Below are positions 25,106 to 36,681 of a DNA stretch of 64,000 nucleotides, piece by piece. The translations under genes and the position numbers were made by a program. The stretch is from Astropecten irregularis (lineage: Eukaryota; Echinodermata; Asteroidea; Paxillosida; Astropectinidae): assembly GCA_963971285.1 (NCBI GenBank), contig OZ020254.1:2294001-2358000 (forward strand). The letters are read 5' to 3'. The first letter of the stretch is position 1, and each line of letters starts with the position of its first letter. A model generated the notes under the pieces. The model saw nothing but the letters and a program-made list of their open reading frames with translations. It searched no databases and was not told where the DNA came from.

Positions 25106-25223
25106 AAAGGTAATAATTATCATACTTTGTTTTTTTTTGTGTCATACTTTTTAAATATAAATCTGTGAAGACTTCTATTTCGGTATGCTACGTACCAAAG
25201 TATGATACTACATGTACCTTTAA
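25106..25223. mobile_element. TTAA-MITE family A, internally deleted copy A4
   Basis: About 118 bp: both terminal repeats (ATCATACTTTG and CAAAGTATGATACTA) with most of the interior lost. Confidence 0.65.
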
Positions 25224-25468
25224 ATCTTAAGTCATTATATCAATTTATTATATTCATCTTTTTTTTTCCCAAATAAAACGAGCAACAAATAATGGTAACC
25301 AAACGTATTGGTGAGATCATTCTAAATGGCCAGGTTATAGGCCTACTCACAAACATGCAGTTCAGCGTGTTTGGGTATTTTGGGTAAGAAAAACAAATTT
25401 CATCCAACGATCAAACAGAGACGCCCTCTAACGACCACAGAAAAAAAAAAGTTTCGCAGACGAATAGT

Positions 25469-25603
25469 AGGCTGTGTCCAAATCTCTGGCTGCGGCTGCA
25501 AATTACACACGCACCTATATGGCAGCACTAGCCATTGACTGCAGCCGCTCCCATTGACTTGTGTGCTTTTTGCAGTCGCAGCCGGAGATTTGGGAAACAG
25601 CCT
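25469..25603. mobile_element. Foldback element family J, copy 1
   Basis: Arms AGGCTGTGTCCAAATCTCTG / GGAGATTTGGGAAACAGCCT and GGCTGCGGCTGCAAATTACA / TTTTGCAGTCGCAGCC enclose a short loop. A related copy is at 42132-42255. Confidence 0.72.
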
Positions 25604-26156
25604 TATTGTGCAGAAGCCTCCTTGAGTTTTGCAATTCACAGGCGTAAATTCAATCAAAGTGTCGCACTGCCTCGCTTGGATGATTCAACACCGCCGCTCT
25701 CAAAACAACTACAGCCGAGGTGAAAACTCTCGTGACTGAGAACTCTTTTCTCCTTTGATGTGTTTTTTTTTTAACGTGCCCGGGAATTTATATTGTACAT
25801 CTTTGCAAAAATCGACTTGAGAACCGGAACCGTATAGGAACGCTCGACTGAGCGCGTCCCGGGGCCCGTGCGCCGTTCGCCAGGCCCAAATGCCCTGTGT
25901 CAACACCGGTGTCGATGCGACATGCCGGCTCATCAGTCACCTCGTGCGTTAACCGTGGCCGAACATTCGCTCTGTAAAAACGGCAGGAAGACTAATCTGA
26001 GTTGATACAATATTGTCATGACAAGGCCGGTGGATTTAAGGGATATCGGTCTGACTTTCAGAGAATTCATCGCATTTAGAAATGGGTGTGTAGAGGTTAA
26101 TTGTAATTCCACAAGCGAAATGTTTTCACATTTTGAAGTTTTGCAAAGCTGACATA

Positions 26157-26302
26157 GGGCCTTTTCGAAACGAAGGCTCCGGCACCATTTCGTGAATTCA
26201 TTCTTAAATACGGGTATCAAAATAGAGGCTTTTCAGGCTGCGTTTCGGAAGTAGATTCTCTGGTTTGAAAAGGGAAACACAGCTTCAATGAAAAACCCCC
26301 AC
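26157..26302 (-). mobile_element. Foldback element family D, truncated copy D2
   Basis: Reverse orientation (CGAAACGAAGGCTCCGG, ATAGAGGCTTTTCAGGCTGC, GGAAGTAGATTCTCTGGTTT). It ends abruptly at about 26302 without the second arm. Confidence 0.65.
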
Positions 26303-26652
26303 CTGTAGTGCGCCAGTGCGCCACCAAGAGTTTGCAATGCTTTGACCAATCACAATTCACGGAATTTGACGACCCAATGCGCGTTGACACTATACTGATA
26401 CTACCATTTTGATGAGCAGTTTTGTTTATATCATATCGTATTTGAAAGTCAGTCTATTTCAAAGCATAGGCAAAAGCCAAAATTCAGAGCCTTAGTCAGA
26501 GCCAAAACCACAGCCTAAGCTAGAGCTTAAGCCACAACAAAAGGCAGACCTAAACCGAGGTTTCGAAAAAAAAAAAAAATCAGAGCCTCAGTCAATCGAC
26601 GGGCTTAAAAACAACAGCACTCATTTGAGAAAGCATAAAAATTACGAACAAC

Positions 26653-26929
26653 CTTCAATTCCAAGCAGGCCCTTAGCCGACCTGTGATCGTTGTGATCCA
26701 GCAGCCCGAGGTAAACCCGAATCCTGACGATGTGCAACGCCAGGAGGGACCCGAAGCCACCGCCAGACGGCTCGTCGTCTGCAGGGGAGCCGGAGCACGA
26801 CCTTTCGGTGTGGTGATGGCGGGAAATCCGGTCGATTCGCTGGGCCAGACCGGCCGTCTTCAGGGCCACGTGGTTGGTCGGGTCCAATGCAAGGACCTCA
26901 ACAACTTGTAAAACGAGACACAGGAAATC
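26653..26929 (-). CDS. Ankyrin/FERM-type gene, exon 4
   Basis: Internal exon, residues 870-961 plus one base. Acceptor TTTCACCCAG|GAT is phase 0, so the join reads EPTCDQ-DFLCLVLQVVEVLA, an unbroken amphipathic helix. The donor used is ATTGAAG|GTTGTT, which leaves one base and matches the two-base start of exon 5. An alternative donor (GATCACAG|GTCGGC) would break the phase. The rest contains a His/Ser/Gly-rich loop and a second helical stretch (LLALHIVRIRVYLGLLDHND). I infer an ARM/HEAT-like helical segment. Confidence 0.75.
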
Positions 26930-26989
26930 CTGGGTGAAATCAAATACAAGGAAACGACTGCATTAATGGCAATAGAACAGAGTCAGAGG

Positions 26990-27221
26990 GGTTTACGAAA
27001 CGGAGGCTCAGGCTCAGGCTCCAGCTCAGTGAAATCCATGCTGAAAATATTGCTTGTGGTTTTTCATTGAAGCTGAAGCTCAGTTTTCCTTTCCAAACTA
27101 AAGAATCTACTTCCGAAACGCAGCCAAAAGCCTCTATTTTGATACCCGTTATTCTAGAATGGATTCACGAATTGGAGCCGGAGCCTGAGACGGAGCCTGA
27201 GCCGCCGTTTTATAAACGCCC
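26990..27221 (+). mobile_element. Foldback element family D, copy D3
   Basis: Best preserved copy: GTTTACGAAACGGAGGCTCA at the left, GAGCCGCCGTTTTATAAACG at the right, interior as in D1. Only 61 bp upstream (on the gene's strand) of exon 4. Confidence 0.8.
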
Positions 27222-27564
27222 AGAAAACTTGCAACGCCAATGTCGAGGTATTCAGAATAATATGAGTGGAAGTATAGTAAGTTCCTCGTAATTCGAGAAA
27301 GAAGGTTATTTCTGGAGAAATTATCCACTTGTAGCTATGTTTGAAAACTGCCCCCACGTTTGATTTTAACCCCAGGCAGCTGTAGACGTAACGTCTTTAC
27401 CCTGATTCAAAAGTGCATCATCCGTACGGCCTCGTTTTCCCGTATGCCTATAAAGTGCCTCTCTCATTTATTCTGGAAATCTGATGTAAGGCCCTCAAGA
27501 TTTACACTGCCACAGGAAATAATCTTGTCTCATTCATTATGGGTCTAGGGCAGCATTATTCAAA

Positions 27565-27720
27565 CCAGGGGCCGATTTCACTATAATGCTTTGCGATCAC
27601 CACTAAAGCCCAAATCCATCGCAAATCGGAAAATCGATCGGTACTTTGCGTAGCATTTTCCCGTTTTTAGCGATGAATTTGGTCTTCAGCAATGATCGCA
27701 AAGCGTTAGTGAAATCGGTG
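27565..27720. mobile_element. Foldback element family H, copy 1
   Basis: GGGGCCGATTTCACTATAAT at the left mirrors GCGTTAGTGAAATCGG at the right; inner TTTGCGATC / GATCGCAAAG arms. The second copy is at 52005-52158. Confidence 0.78.
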
Positions 27721-28492
27721 ACATTCCGGCAAACTTCTACAGGAATTACTTCTAATGAGTTAAATTTACGAACTATAACTTAATCAAAATCAATTAAAAG
27801 GTTCAAATTGCAATTAGAATTTCAAACAGCATTGCGATAAATTGGTGAAATTGGAGTAAAACTGCATGTGTACCACGAATATGGCGTAGGTTTTAACAGA
27901 GCAAAATTATCTTCAAAGTATAGACGGAATGGAGGCTTTTTACGGTCAATTCAAAAGAAGACAATTCACCTCCATCTTCTACATGTATTTTGCTTTCTCT
28001 TTAATTAAACATTAATTAATTACATTAACTCTATGTTCAAATCACAACACTCACTAAATCAATATCAATTTGAAGCCGAAGTAATGACTGTCACAACAAT
28101 TTTCTTGTCCCCCAGTGAGGTTCTGCACTGGGGGTGCTGATGGGCCCTTGTGACCCCCAGCCAGTTAACTGCCCGTGAGACCAATAATGTGACCGTGGCT
28201 CTGACCTTCGCATTCGTGCCGATTAGCCCATTCATCACGGAATTTCCAAATGACCAAATTGGGCGACCGAGTCCCCTCTGGATAGACTCCGAAACTGATG
28301 TTAAATGTCTTTGATCTTGACCCCGTGATCTTTAAATTCCCGCCGGCGCGCCCATCAGATCACCGGGGTATATGGTCACGACGAGACGTGTATAATCAAC
28401 GCTTTCATCACCGTGCACATTATACCACACTGCGCGGCAGGCACGTGGTATGAATGCAGTATGGAGATGCCTGTTAATTTGTCCATAATGCC

Positions 28493-28817
28493 TTAAAGGT
28501 AGCATCATACTTTGGTAGCGTACCGAAACAGAAATCTTTACAGAATAACCTATATAACATGCAGGGTATAAAGATGGTGATGGTAGAAACATACCGTTAA
28601 ACCAATTTCGATCTTTTAAGCTTTTAAAGATCAAAAGTAACGAAGAAAGATTAACAACAAAATACTGTGGGCGTTTTTCACTGTTTTCTCAAATAGTGGG
28701 CACCGTATATGGGACTGAAAATTTCACAGATGACTGCTATACTGTATCTTCCTTGATATTCTGTGCCAATGAATCTGCATTTCTTTGACAAAAGCCAAAG
28801 TATGATATTACCTTTAA
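28493..28817 (+). mobile_element. TTAA-MITE family A, copy A5
   Basis: TTAAAGGTAGCATCATACTT at the left, CAAAGTATGATATTACCTTT then AA at the right. Interior GGTATAAAGATGGTGATGGT. Confidence 0.82.
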
Positions 28818-29170
28818 CGAGCGCCTAACCAGAAATACCCGGTCACAACTACCCGGTTTCTGAAACAACTTAGAAAGATTGCTATTATACTTTCCACATT
28901 TGATGTCAACATCCACCACGACACTAATTCACCCACCAGTGCACTAGCTGAAGGGAACATAAATTATGCAAGGATATTATTGAAAGTGAAAAACAATTGC
29001 CTGCAGACTTTCCCGAAATCGATATAAACCTGTGATATTTAAGCTGCATTCAGTAAAAAAGAATAATCATATCGGTCTGAAAAATCCTGCTGCGTTTTCC
29101 ATAAGGCTATGGACTTGACTCGATTTTTACAACGGCGCCACGAATAGACAAACAGACAATTATACAAACA

Positions 29171-29418
29171 CAGGGGCCAATGTCATAGAGATGCTTAAGC
29201 AAAAAAATGCTTAAGCATGAAAAGTCTTCCTTGATCAAATTGGATTACTAACAACATTTTTCCTGTGATGTTAACTGCTTTTGACTTGTATTCGGTCATT
29301 ATTTTCTGCGCATAACATTCACAAGGAGTTTTGGCTTGCAAACTGATTTTATTTACCAAGGTGTTTTGTGCTTAATCACATTTTGGTGCTTAAGCAGCTC
29401 TATGAAATTGGCCCCTGG
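29171..29418. mobile_element. MITE family F, complete copy F2
   Basis: CAGGGGCCAATGTCATAGAG and GCTCTATGAAATTGGCCCCT are inverted ends; inner TGCTTAAGC blocks. Length 248 bp, no coding capacity. Confidence 0.82.
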
Positions 29419-29905
29419 TTTTGGAGGAGAAGGTACGTGATGCCAAAAGGAATAGAACGAGAAAACTTATCAAACAAAGGCTATACAAGCCAGCGAGGCT
29501 ACATACTGGGTATCATTTGGTGTGATCAGTTTTTGTCAGATCTGTAGCCAGTATAGAATACATTTAGATTAAGGAGAATGGGGCGACTTTTATGGGCGAG
29601 GTCCATAGCGACGCTTGATGATAATAAGACGAATTTATCACAACCTTTCCTCCATTACGAGATAGCAAACGAGCACTCGGAAGGAAGCAGGGACATCGAT
29701 GAAGGACTGGTTGCCTAGTAACAATAAAATACATTCTCCAGAGCTCACTAGATAAATTACGGGTGTAAATTTCTTTTTCGCGCCATATTTTGTACGAACC
29801 AATAATTTGGTGATAATATGCTATCAAAATTATCATTTTTTCATCATTTACATCTTTTAATGCCAATATTTCTGGAAAGTCGTATATATGTACATCAGAT
29901 TTCCT

Positions 29906-30225
29906 TTATAGGTACTTTCATACTTTGGTAGCATACCAAAACAGAAATCTTCCCAGATTTACCTATAACAATACAGGGTATAAAGATGGTGATGGTGGAA
30001 ACATACCGTTAAAAATATCCATGCAGTAAAGAGTACAACCGATGACCAAAAACAGTTTCTGTTTTCCTTGAATAGACCGTGAGCATTTTCCCACTGTTTT
30101 CTCAAAAGGTGGGCACCGAACTGGGAATTTCTCAGATGACTGTTACTGTATCTTTCTTGATATTCCTGCCCATGAATCTGCATTTCTATGACAAAAAACC
30201 CAAAGTATGAAGTTTATACCTTTAA
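29906..30225 (+). mobile_element. TTAA-MITE family A, copy A6
   Basis: Left end TATAGGTACTTTCATACTTT, right end CAAAGTATGAAGTTTATACC then TTTAA. Typical interior (AAAAGGTGGGCACCGAACTG). Confidence 0.75.
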
Positions 30226-30613
30226 GCAAATGCCTAATTGCAATTTTCGTCCGTGCCGTTACATGCGATAAGAATTACATGCACGACTTACTAACCCGAC
30301 GAACTCGACTAACTCGACTAACTCGACCGACACGCATGAGTTGAGCTGAGCATATAATGAGTCTTGTAATATGACTTACACGGATGGCTTGAAACAGAAA
30401 GAGCTTGCATCAAAAAGCAAAAAATCTGGCAGAGAAACGAATTCGACTCATACACGAACGCAGTTGAAAATTATGTCTTTATAATAATTGCTTTCGCGTC
30501 CATTTCAATTATATTACCTCGACCGCTTTAATTAATTAAATTCTATAATGAAAATAACAGTGGAGTATTATGGTCTGTATGGCGTTCACTTGCTGTCTCG
30601 GAATGGAAGTCAA

Positions 30614-30920
30614 ATAATTATACAGAGCTATATAGTCATCTATGAAATTTCCACTCCCGTACGGTGTCCACTTTTTGAGAAAACAGTGAAAACCGCTCAC
30701 GGTATTTTAAAAATCTATTCACAGGAGTTTTGATCTCACCCCGAGATCAAAGCCGTTTGGGTCTTTAGTTGTACTCTTGTCTGGATAAATACAGCCTTTC
30801 AGGCAGAAACGAAATTAACTGTATGTGTCTTCTATCACCATCTTTATACCCTGTAAGCTATAAGTAAATCTGTAAAAATCTCTGTTTTGGTATAATACCA
30901 AAGTATAATACTACCTTTAA
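30614..30920 (-). mobile_element. TTAA-MITE family A, truncated copy A7
   Basis: Reverse copy with the right end CCAAAGTATAATACTACCTT then TAA. The left terminal repeat is missing or unrecognisable. Confidence 0.65.
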
Positions 30921-31436
30921 AAATCTATCTCACATACACACTGCAATTTGGCTGCTTGTAGTCATTTCCCATCCTATACTCCTCAAAGATAATGTTCTCA
31001 AGAGTTAACCATCTCATTTCCCTCGACAAATCCAAGACAATTGCTTGCCGTGCCTTCAAGCTTAGCAGAAAAAACTATATAGTATTTCCCAAGCTCGATT
31101 GAAAAAAAAAATATATAAACACGACCGTTAAGAATGAAGATTGTGTAGCAGGCTCCCCGCCTGCGACATTAAGATATAATCTTCTACCAGGCACGATACT
31201 GGCATTAGTGCGAAAATCTCGTAATCGCTTTGCAAAATTAACAGTCCCGCCAGCGGGTATTCTGAACTTAAAGACTGCTGCTATGTAAACTGCTCTGAGG
31301 CTGCCAGCGGGGAGGCAAACATGCTGATGCAACTAACGTCACGGGAACACAACCTTTACTTCGTCGCGAGGGAGTCCTTATTGTGGGGTTGGGTAGGTAT
31401 AGGGGTTGGTGGAAAGAGGCACTCGCGGTGGATCTT

Positions 31437-31454
31437 GGGGGGGGGGGGGGGGGG
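31437..31454 (+). repeat. G18 homopolymer
   Basis: Eighteen consecutive G preceded by several GGGG/GGG runs (31384-31412); could form a G-quadruplex or be a length-error site in assembly. Confidence 0.9.
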
Positions 31455-31518
31455 TGGTGTAGGCTTCAGTGCAGGGGACTCGCTAGATAAATCTACATTT
31501 TGAATCAGCCAGATCTAA

Positions 31519-31618
31519 AATGAAAGTAAGTTTGCGGTGACACCATGTAATCTCTTCTGTGAGAGTGTGTGGTTCTGAGAAGAACCGTTAGTAGTATCTC
31601 TCAGCCAGATCTAAGAAG
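31519..31618 (-). mobile_element. Short insertion with histone-type stem-loop
   Basis: About 82 bp lie between two copies of TCAGCCAGATCTAA (31505-31518 and 31601-31614). The 14-bp direct repeats look like a target-site duplication. On the minus strand the segment contains GGTTCT-TCTC-AGAACC followed by ACACAC and preceded by AAC (stem-loop 31571-31586), which fits the histone mRNA 3' stem-loop consensus GGYYYU-UYUC-ARRRCC. No histone frame is near it. Probably part of, or next to, the SINE headed by 31679-31750. Confidence 0.55.
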
Positions 31619-31678
31619 GAATATCAAACGTTTTTTTACCAGCATTTTATTTTATTGAAAGGTGAACAAAGAAAAATT

Positions 31679-31750
31679 GACTGGAGCAGGATTCGAACCG
31701 GTGACCTCCTGAATACCGTACAGGCGTTCTACCAACTGAGCCATCCAGCC
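31679..31750 (-). mobile_element. tRNA-like SINE head (tRNA pseudogene)
   Basis: The 72-nt minus-strand sequence folds as a cloverleaf with a 7-bp acceptor stem (GGCTGGA / TCCAGTC, one G-U). It has a pol III A box (TGGCTCAGTTGGTAGAACG) and B box (GGTTCGAATCC). Base 33 is C rather than U, and the D, anticodon and T stems each have mismatches, so a working tRNA is unlikely. It is followed on the minus strand by A+T-rich sequence and then the stem-loop segment at 31519-31618, an arrangement that suggests a SINE. Confidence 0.65.
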
Positions 31751-32049
31751 CTACGTTGGTGGTGTCCCAAATAGTCAATTATCTTTGTTCGTTTGGCAGT
31801 CAGAAGCTATGAGCGTTACTATTTGGTATTGGTATTTGTTCCGGATGATACACCATACATTCAAGAGCGAGATAGAACTAATAACCAGCCTTGTTTTTTT
31901 AATTAAGCCACTAGCTCCCTCATTATCATATAAGTCAATGCAAGAAGCGTCAGATCTATATTGGCGCGAAAACCTCATTACATAATTAAGTATACAATCG
32001 ATGCAGTGTATAAAATGTTCGTCTGCTATAAATTAAAATGAAACATTGG

Positions 32050-32302
32050 GGTTTACGAAACGGATGCTCAGGCTCCATCTCAGGCCCCAGCTCAATTTCG
32101 TGAATCCATTCTTAAATAACGGGTATCATTGAAAATAGAGGCTTTTGGCTGCGATTCGGAAGTAGATTCTCTGGTTTGAAAAGGAAAATAGAGATCCAGC
32201 TTCAATGAAAAACCACAACCTATATTTTCAGCTTATATTCAACCTATATAGATGTCAGAGCTGGAGCATGAGTCTGATCCTATGCCTCCGTTTCGAAAAG
32301 GC
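32050..32302 (-). mobile_element. Foldback element family D, copy D4
   Basis: Ends GTTTACGAAACGGATGCTCA and TATGCCTCCGTTTCGAAAAG; interior in reverse orientation (ATAGAGGCTTTTGGCTGCGA). Confidence 0.75.
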
Positions 32303-32539
32303 GCAAAGACTGTCTGAACCTTTTTATATGGACTATAGGTTTCCATTAAAAATAATGAAAAGAAGAAAAACTTTAAACTATATTTACATATTCATATTAA
32401 TAACCACACAAAGACTGTGGTATTTTGTATAGATAATTATAGATAATTAATTAGAGGTGTTACGTAACAAACTCAGCCACTTTGACAATTTCAATGTATC
32501 GTCTTGACGTTCCGATCATAATTATGGAGAAGTCTTTCT

Positions 32540-32590
32540 CAGAGGCTAAATTGAGAAAGATCCTGCCAGGTTCGAAACGTCAGACCATTC
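32540..32590. repeat. Repeat family K, fragment
   Basis: Only the arm AGAAAGATCCTGCCAGGTTC plus GAAACGTCAG is recognisable. Confidence 0.4.
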
Positions 32591-32692
32591 GAACGAGTCA
32601 GCAGAAGATAGGCATAGAGTTATAGATCAAGTAGACGATAAATATAAGGTTAGTGCAAAGCTTGTTTTATGGTATGGAAAAGAAAATCCTAC

Positions 32693-33616
32693 CTGATCAC
32701 AAGTTGGTTCCAGCACTGCCAGTAGTCTCCACATATATTCCGGGCGCATAAGGGCTCGTCTTGTGGACGGCAAGCTAGAGATGGTCAGCAGAGCTTTGGC
32801 CGCAAGTCGCTGGGCCTGCTTGACCCGCGACAGCCCCATCTCGGATCTACACCTCTTGGGCGACAATCTGTCGTTGTCGCTGGACGACGACGACGAGTCG
32901 CCGCTGGAGTCCGACTTGGACACGCTCTGGAGGCAATCCAGGAGCATGTCGACGTCCACGGTGGTCAAGAGACGCACCGCGCTGTGCGAGGAAGGTTGGG
33001 ACGAGGCCGGCTTCGTCTTGGCACTCCGGCCGATGCTCCGGGCGAACTTGCCCAGCTTGGTATGCACGCTCTTCCTCAGCACCAGTCTCTTGGCGTAGAA
33101 GGAGTTGGAGCTGTAGCGAAAACTTGGCTTCCTTGAGAGTCCGGGCGATGAGGTCTTGGTCTTGTGGCCCTCCACCTTCATCCGGAATCGATCCAGGTTA
33201 GGGCTGGTCGGGACAGAGTGGGTCTCGCTCCCCTTGGGGTTCGACTGGCTTCCGCTGACGGCAAGATTCGTGCCACTTTGCCCGTTCACGCTGCTTCCCC
33301 TTCGATGCGACGGGGTGCGTTTATGAGTCCCACTGTCCGTAACCTGCTGCTGATGGTGGCCCTTCTTTGGGCTGCCCGCGACATGACAAGATGTCCTACT
33401 CTCCTCCATCTTCAGGTGAAGCTTCAAAACGGTGTTGACGACGCTCAGCGCGGCGTCTCGGACGCAGTCACCACACCGGACGAACTGCAGAGCGATGCGG
33501 AACAACTTGCCCAGTCGCTCTCCTCGGATGCCCTCCAACGGGCCAATGCCATGGTGATTCCCGTCAGCATCAACATCCTCCAAGGCTCCCTCAGTACCAG
33601 CTGGCGCCGTACACGC
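32693..33616 (-). CDS. Ankyrin/FERM-type gene, exon 3
   Basis: Internal exon of 308 codons, residues 562-869. Acceptor AACACTTAG|GCG and donor GATCAG|GTAGGA are both phase 0. The first 55 residues include a helical segment (GKLFRIALQFVRCGDCVRDA). A long basic, Ser/Thr-rich and probably disordered region follows, with a Ser run (DSSGDSSSSSSDN). The exon ends in another helical pair (AQRLAAKALLTISSLPSTRR and MWRLLAVLEPTCDQ) that continues directly into exon 4. I infer helical-repeat segments split by a disordered loop. The reverse strand is also open for 161 codons; I read that as a shadow of base composition. Confidence 0.82.
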
Positions 33617-34354
33617 CTAAGTGTTCAAAAGAGCGCAACGGCAAGATAAAACCGCGGTTATTTATTAAAACTTCGCTTCAAATTAAACCATTCCAAATTG
33701 AGAAACCAAACCTGGAATCTAAATCGATTTCTTTGGTACTAACTACATTCTCCTTATGGGTGTTACCGCGTTTCCAACGAGGCCTTCGCACCAAAACGTC
33801 TGAGACTCCCGATGGCTTTTACAAACTACAGGCTTCGCAGTACGCCCAGACGTTATTAACATCAACTATATTCAGATGTCCTTACTGCTATTATAAAAAG
33901 AAAAGGTTTAGGCATCAGCCAACAGTGTTAATTTATATTGCTTCGCAGCAAAATCAACCTTATGCAGTACCGGTCTACAATGATGGTTTATATGTATCAG
34001 ACCGTCGCATATTCAAACTCAATCGTTGTTACATCCCGAACGCTCGGCTTGATTTAGCCAGAAACGCGCGTGTCCATGAGCTTAAATCATACCATTTGAA
34101 TGTTTGTTTTTTCATTGGAACGCGCCATAGAAACCAATTCACATTGCTTCAATCAAAAGCCAGTCTATGTGACCAAACAAAAAAAAAAGAGAGAAAAGAA
34201 ACCAGACAAGCCCTCCGTTATTAAAATCGGCAGAAGGGAGTTTTTTAATCTGCAAATATTTGGTTCCGTTGAAACGGAAGAGGGCATCAAAGTGACATTG
34301 TTTGATCAACTCGCTGGCAACCAGCGCGCGACACCTGTCGGATATTTTTTTTCT

Positions 34355-34710
34355 TTAAAAGGTAATATCATACTTTGGTATTAATCAAAGAAATACAGAT
34401 TCATTGGCAAAAATATCAAGACAGATACAGTAACAGTCATCTGTGAAAATTTCAGTCCCATACGGTGCCCACTTTTTGAGAAAACAGTGAAAAACGGCCA
34501 CAGTATTTCTTAAGTCTGTTCTCTTTTATTTCTTATCTTTTAAAAGATCAAAAAGATTTTCGGTCGTTGTTTTACTAATTTCTGGATGGATACACCATTT
34601 CAGTTTTAACGGTATGTTTCTACCACCACCATCTTCATACCCTGTAAGTTATAGATAAATCTGTGAAGATTTCTGTTTTGGTTTCTTACCAAAGTATGTA
34701 CTACCTTTAA
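34355..34710 (-). mobile_element. TTAA-MITE family A, copy A8
   Basis: Reverse copy: AAAGGTAATATCATACTTTG at the left, CAAAGTATGTACTACCTTTA at the right. It includes the inner palindrome around ATCTTTTAAAAGAT. Confidence 0.82.
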
Positions 34711-35213
34711 AGGCGACGCTTGTGCCGAATGGCTGTGGTGGAGTGGAGGTTTGGTAAGTCGCAGGCCAGTTGGCACGGAAGTTGTGCAGTACTGATGCAA
34801 AGTTATCTCATCGGTTTGAGTACTACTCAGGTAAGGCTCTCATAATTTCAAGGGCGATGAGGGGAAATTTAATTTCCATACACGAAAACTAAAGGACCAG
34901 ACGTTTTGAGCGCGAAATGTATGTAGTCGAGTAGATGATTGAATTTTTTGTCACTCCAATTTTTCACTGAACTGGCTATTTTAATAGCAAATGATTTTAT
35001 CCCAAATTTTGTATCCCAAAGGTCTATTACACCCCATAATGAATACATCACTATATAATTGCCTCTTTTTTGGCACCGAGCTGAATATGATCTAATGTTG
35101 ATTTAGAAGAACGCGTAAACAAATTGCAAACACAATGCATGATACAATATTAGGACAATGGATTGCACGTCTGCTTATGTAATAGTGGACGTGTGTAATC
35201 GATCAGGGGCCAA

Positions 35214-35800
35214 TTTCAAAGAGCTGCTTAGCACAAAAAAAATGCTAAGCATGACATTTCTGCCTTAAAGGTAATATCATACTTTGGTTTTAGTCAAAGA
35301 AATACAGATTCATGGGCAAAAATATCAAGGACGATACAATAAAAGTCATCTGTGAAAATTTCAGTCCCATACGGTGCCTACTTTTTGAGAAAACAGTGAA
35401 AAACGGCCATAGTATTTCTTAAGTCTTTTCTCTTTTATTTTAGATCAAAAAGATTTTCGGTCGTTGTTTTACTCATTTCTGGATAAATACACCATTTCAG
35501 GCGGAAACATTTTAACAGTATGTTTCTACCACCACCATCTGTATACCCTGTGAGTTATACGTAAATCTGTGAACATTTCTGTTTTGGTGTCTTACCAAAG
35601 TATGATACTACCTTTAATAAAAATAGGATTAACAACCAACATTCCTTTTGTTGTATATCGCTTGCAATTGTTCTTTGGCTGTTGTTCGCTTACCATGAAT
35701 ATCAAATGGAATTTTCAATGGAGGGTTTGTTTTATTGGGCAAGCTATTTTTGTGCTAAGCATTTTTTTGTACTAAGCATCTCTATGAAATTGGCCCCAGG
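35214..35800. mobile_element. MITE family F, copy F3, split by a nested insertion
   Basis: Left end CAGGGGCCAATTTCAAAGAG at 35214, right end CTCTATGAAATTGGCCCCAG at about 35780-35799. Copy A9 of family A sits at 35265-35617, so F3 was there first. Confidence 0.82.
35265..35617 (-). mobile_element. TTAA-MITE family A, copy A9 (nested in F3)
   Basis: Both TTAA ends are intact (TTAAAGGTAATATCATACTT and GTATGATACTACCTTTAA). Removing it and one TTAA restores a continuous F element, which supports TTAA as the target site. Confidence 0.85.
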
Positions 35801-36160
35801 GCCCAATTTCATGGAATCCGTTACCGTTACCAAAAATTATTTGCTTACGGTAGCAGACGTTAAGTTTGGTTAAGGTTCACGGAGAGTTTTCTTTTTGGTA
35901 ACGGAGTGAGCAAGGATTTTCTGCCGATGCTTACGACAAGGCGTTAGCAGAAAATAATCACGGTTAATACCCTAGAAATTTTTCGCTAACCGAAAGTCTT
36001 GCTTACGGATTAAGCCTACATGAAATAGATTTCACGCATACTAGCAGTGCCCGTAAGCACAAAAATAGGCTGTAACGGATTCCGTAAAATAGATTTCACG
36101 CGCAGCAGTGCCCGTTAGCACAAAAATAGGCCGTAATAACGGATTCCATGAAATTGGGCC
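35799..36160. mobile_element. Foldback element family G
   Basis: GGGCCCAATTTCATGGAATC at the left mirrors GATTCCATGAAATTGGGCC at the right, with inner CCGTTACC / GGTAACGG arms and a partly duplicated right arm (GTAACGGATTCCGTAAAATA at 36071). It abuts F3 directly. Confidence 0.75.
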
Positions 36161-36681
36161 AGCCCTCACCCTAAGAATGACTATACAATGAAACAGATCC
36201 ACTGTGCTAATATCTGCGTACACTCTACCTTTAAGGAACATTTCTCCACTGATGTAATAATGTACATAACTAGTCATATACAGACCCCCATCCCCCCGGG
36301 GATTCGATTGCTGCTGGTGGCCAGTGGTGTTTACTTATTTTCACACATCAGCAAATCACACAGAAACTGCCATACGTAATTGCATTTATAATTAAATTCC
36401 ATGCACAGTCGGCCTCATTGTCCATGGAGTTATTAATTGGCGTATACGCGGACAGACATCAGGCCTTGACTGGATGACATGGATCTTGAAATAATTAAAT
36501 GAAAAATAATATCCTTAAAATCAAGCGAAATGAAGGTGTCTGGTGTATAGCAAGCTGACATCACGCGATAAAGTATGACATGGAGGGTGCACGGCCGGCG
36601 TGCGTGACACCGAAGGAAACACGGTTTAGATAGGTTGTCTGAAAATTCTTATGCACCACGAGAGCCTGTGTTTCAAAATAG

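Larger units (their letters stand above)
23477..26652. other. Intron 4 (3.2 kb)
   Basis: Carries MITEs A3 and A4, foldback copies J1 and D2, a G/T-rich low-complexity stretch at 24240-24440, and CpG-rich patches near 24760-24935 and 25840-25930 that might be regulatory. Confidence 0.6.
26930..32692. other. Intron 3 (5.8 kb)
   Basis: Holds D3, H1, A5, F2, A6, A7, D4, two SINE-like pieces (31519-31618 and 31679-31750) and a K fragment. A run of about four 10-bp units (CTAACTCGAC) is at 30290-30330. Much of the intron that can be recognised is short mobile DNA. Confidence 0.6.

Noticed and set aside
31679-31750. Functional tRNA gene
   Set aside because: Mismatches in D, anticodon and T stems and C at position 33; better read as a SINE head.
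32763-33649. Plus-strand frames opposite exon 3
   Set aside because: Shadows of exon 3; they overlap the coding strand completely and have no splice support.
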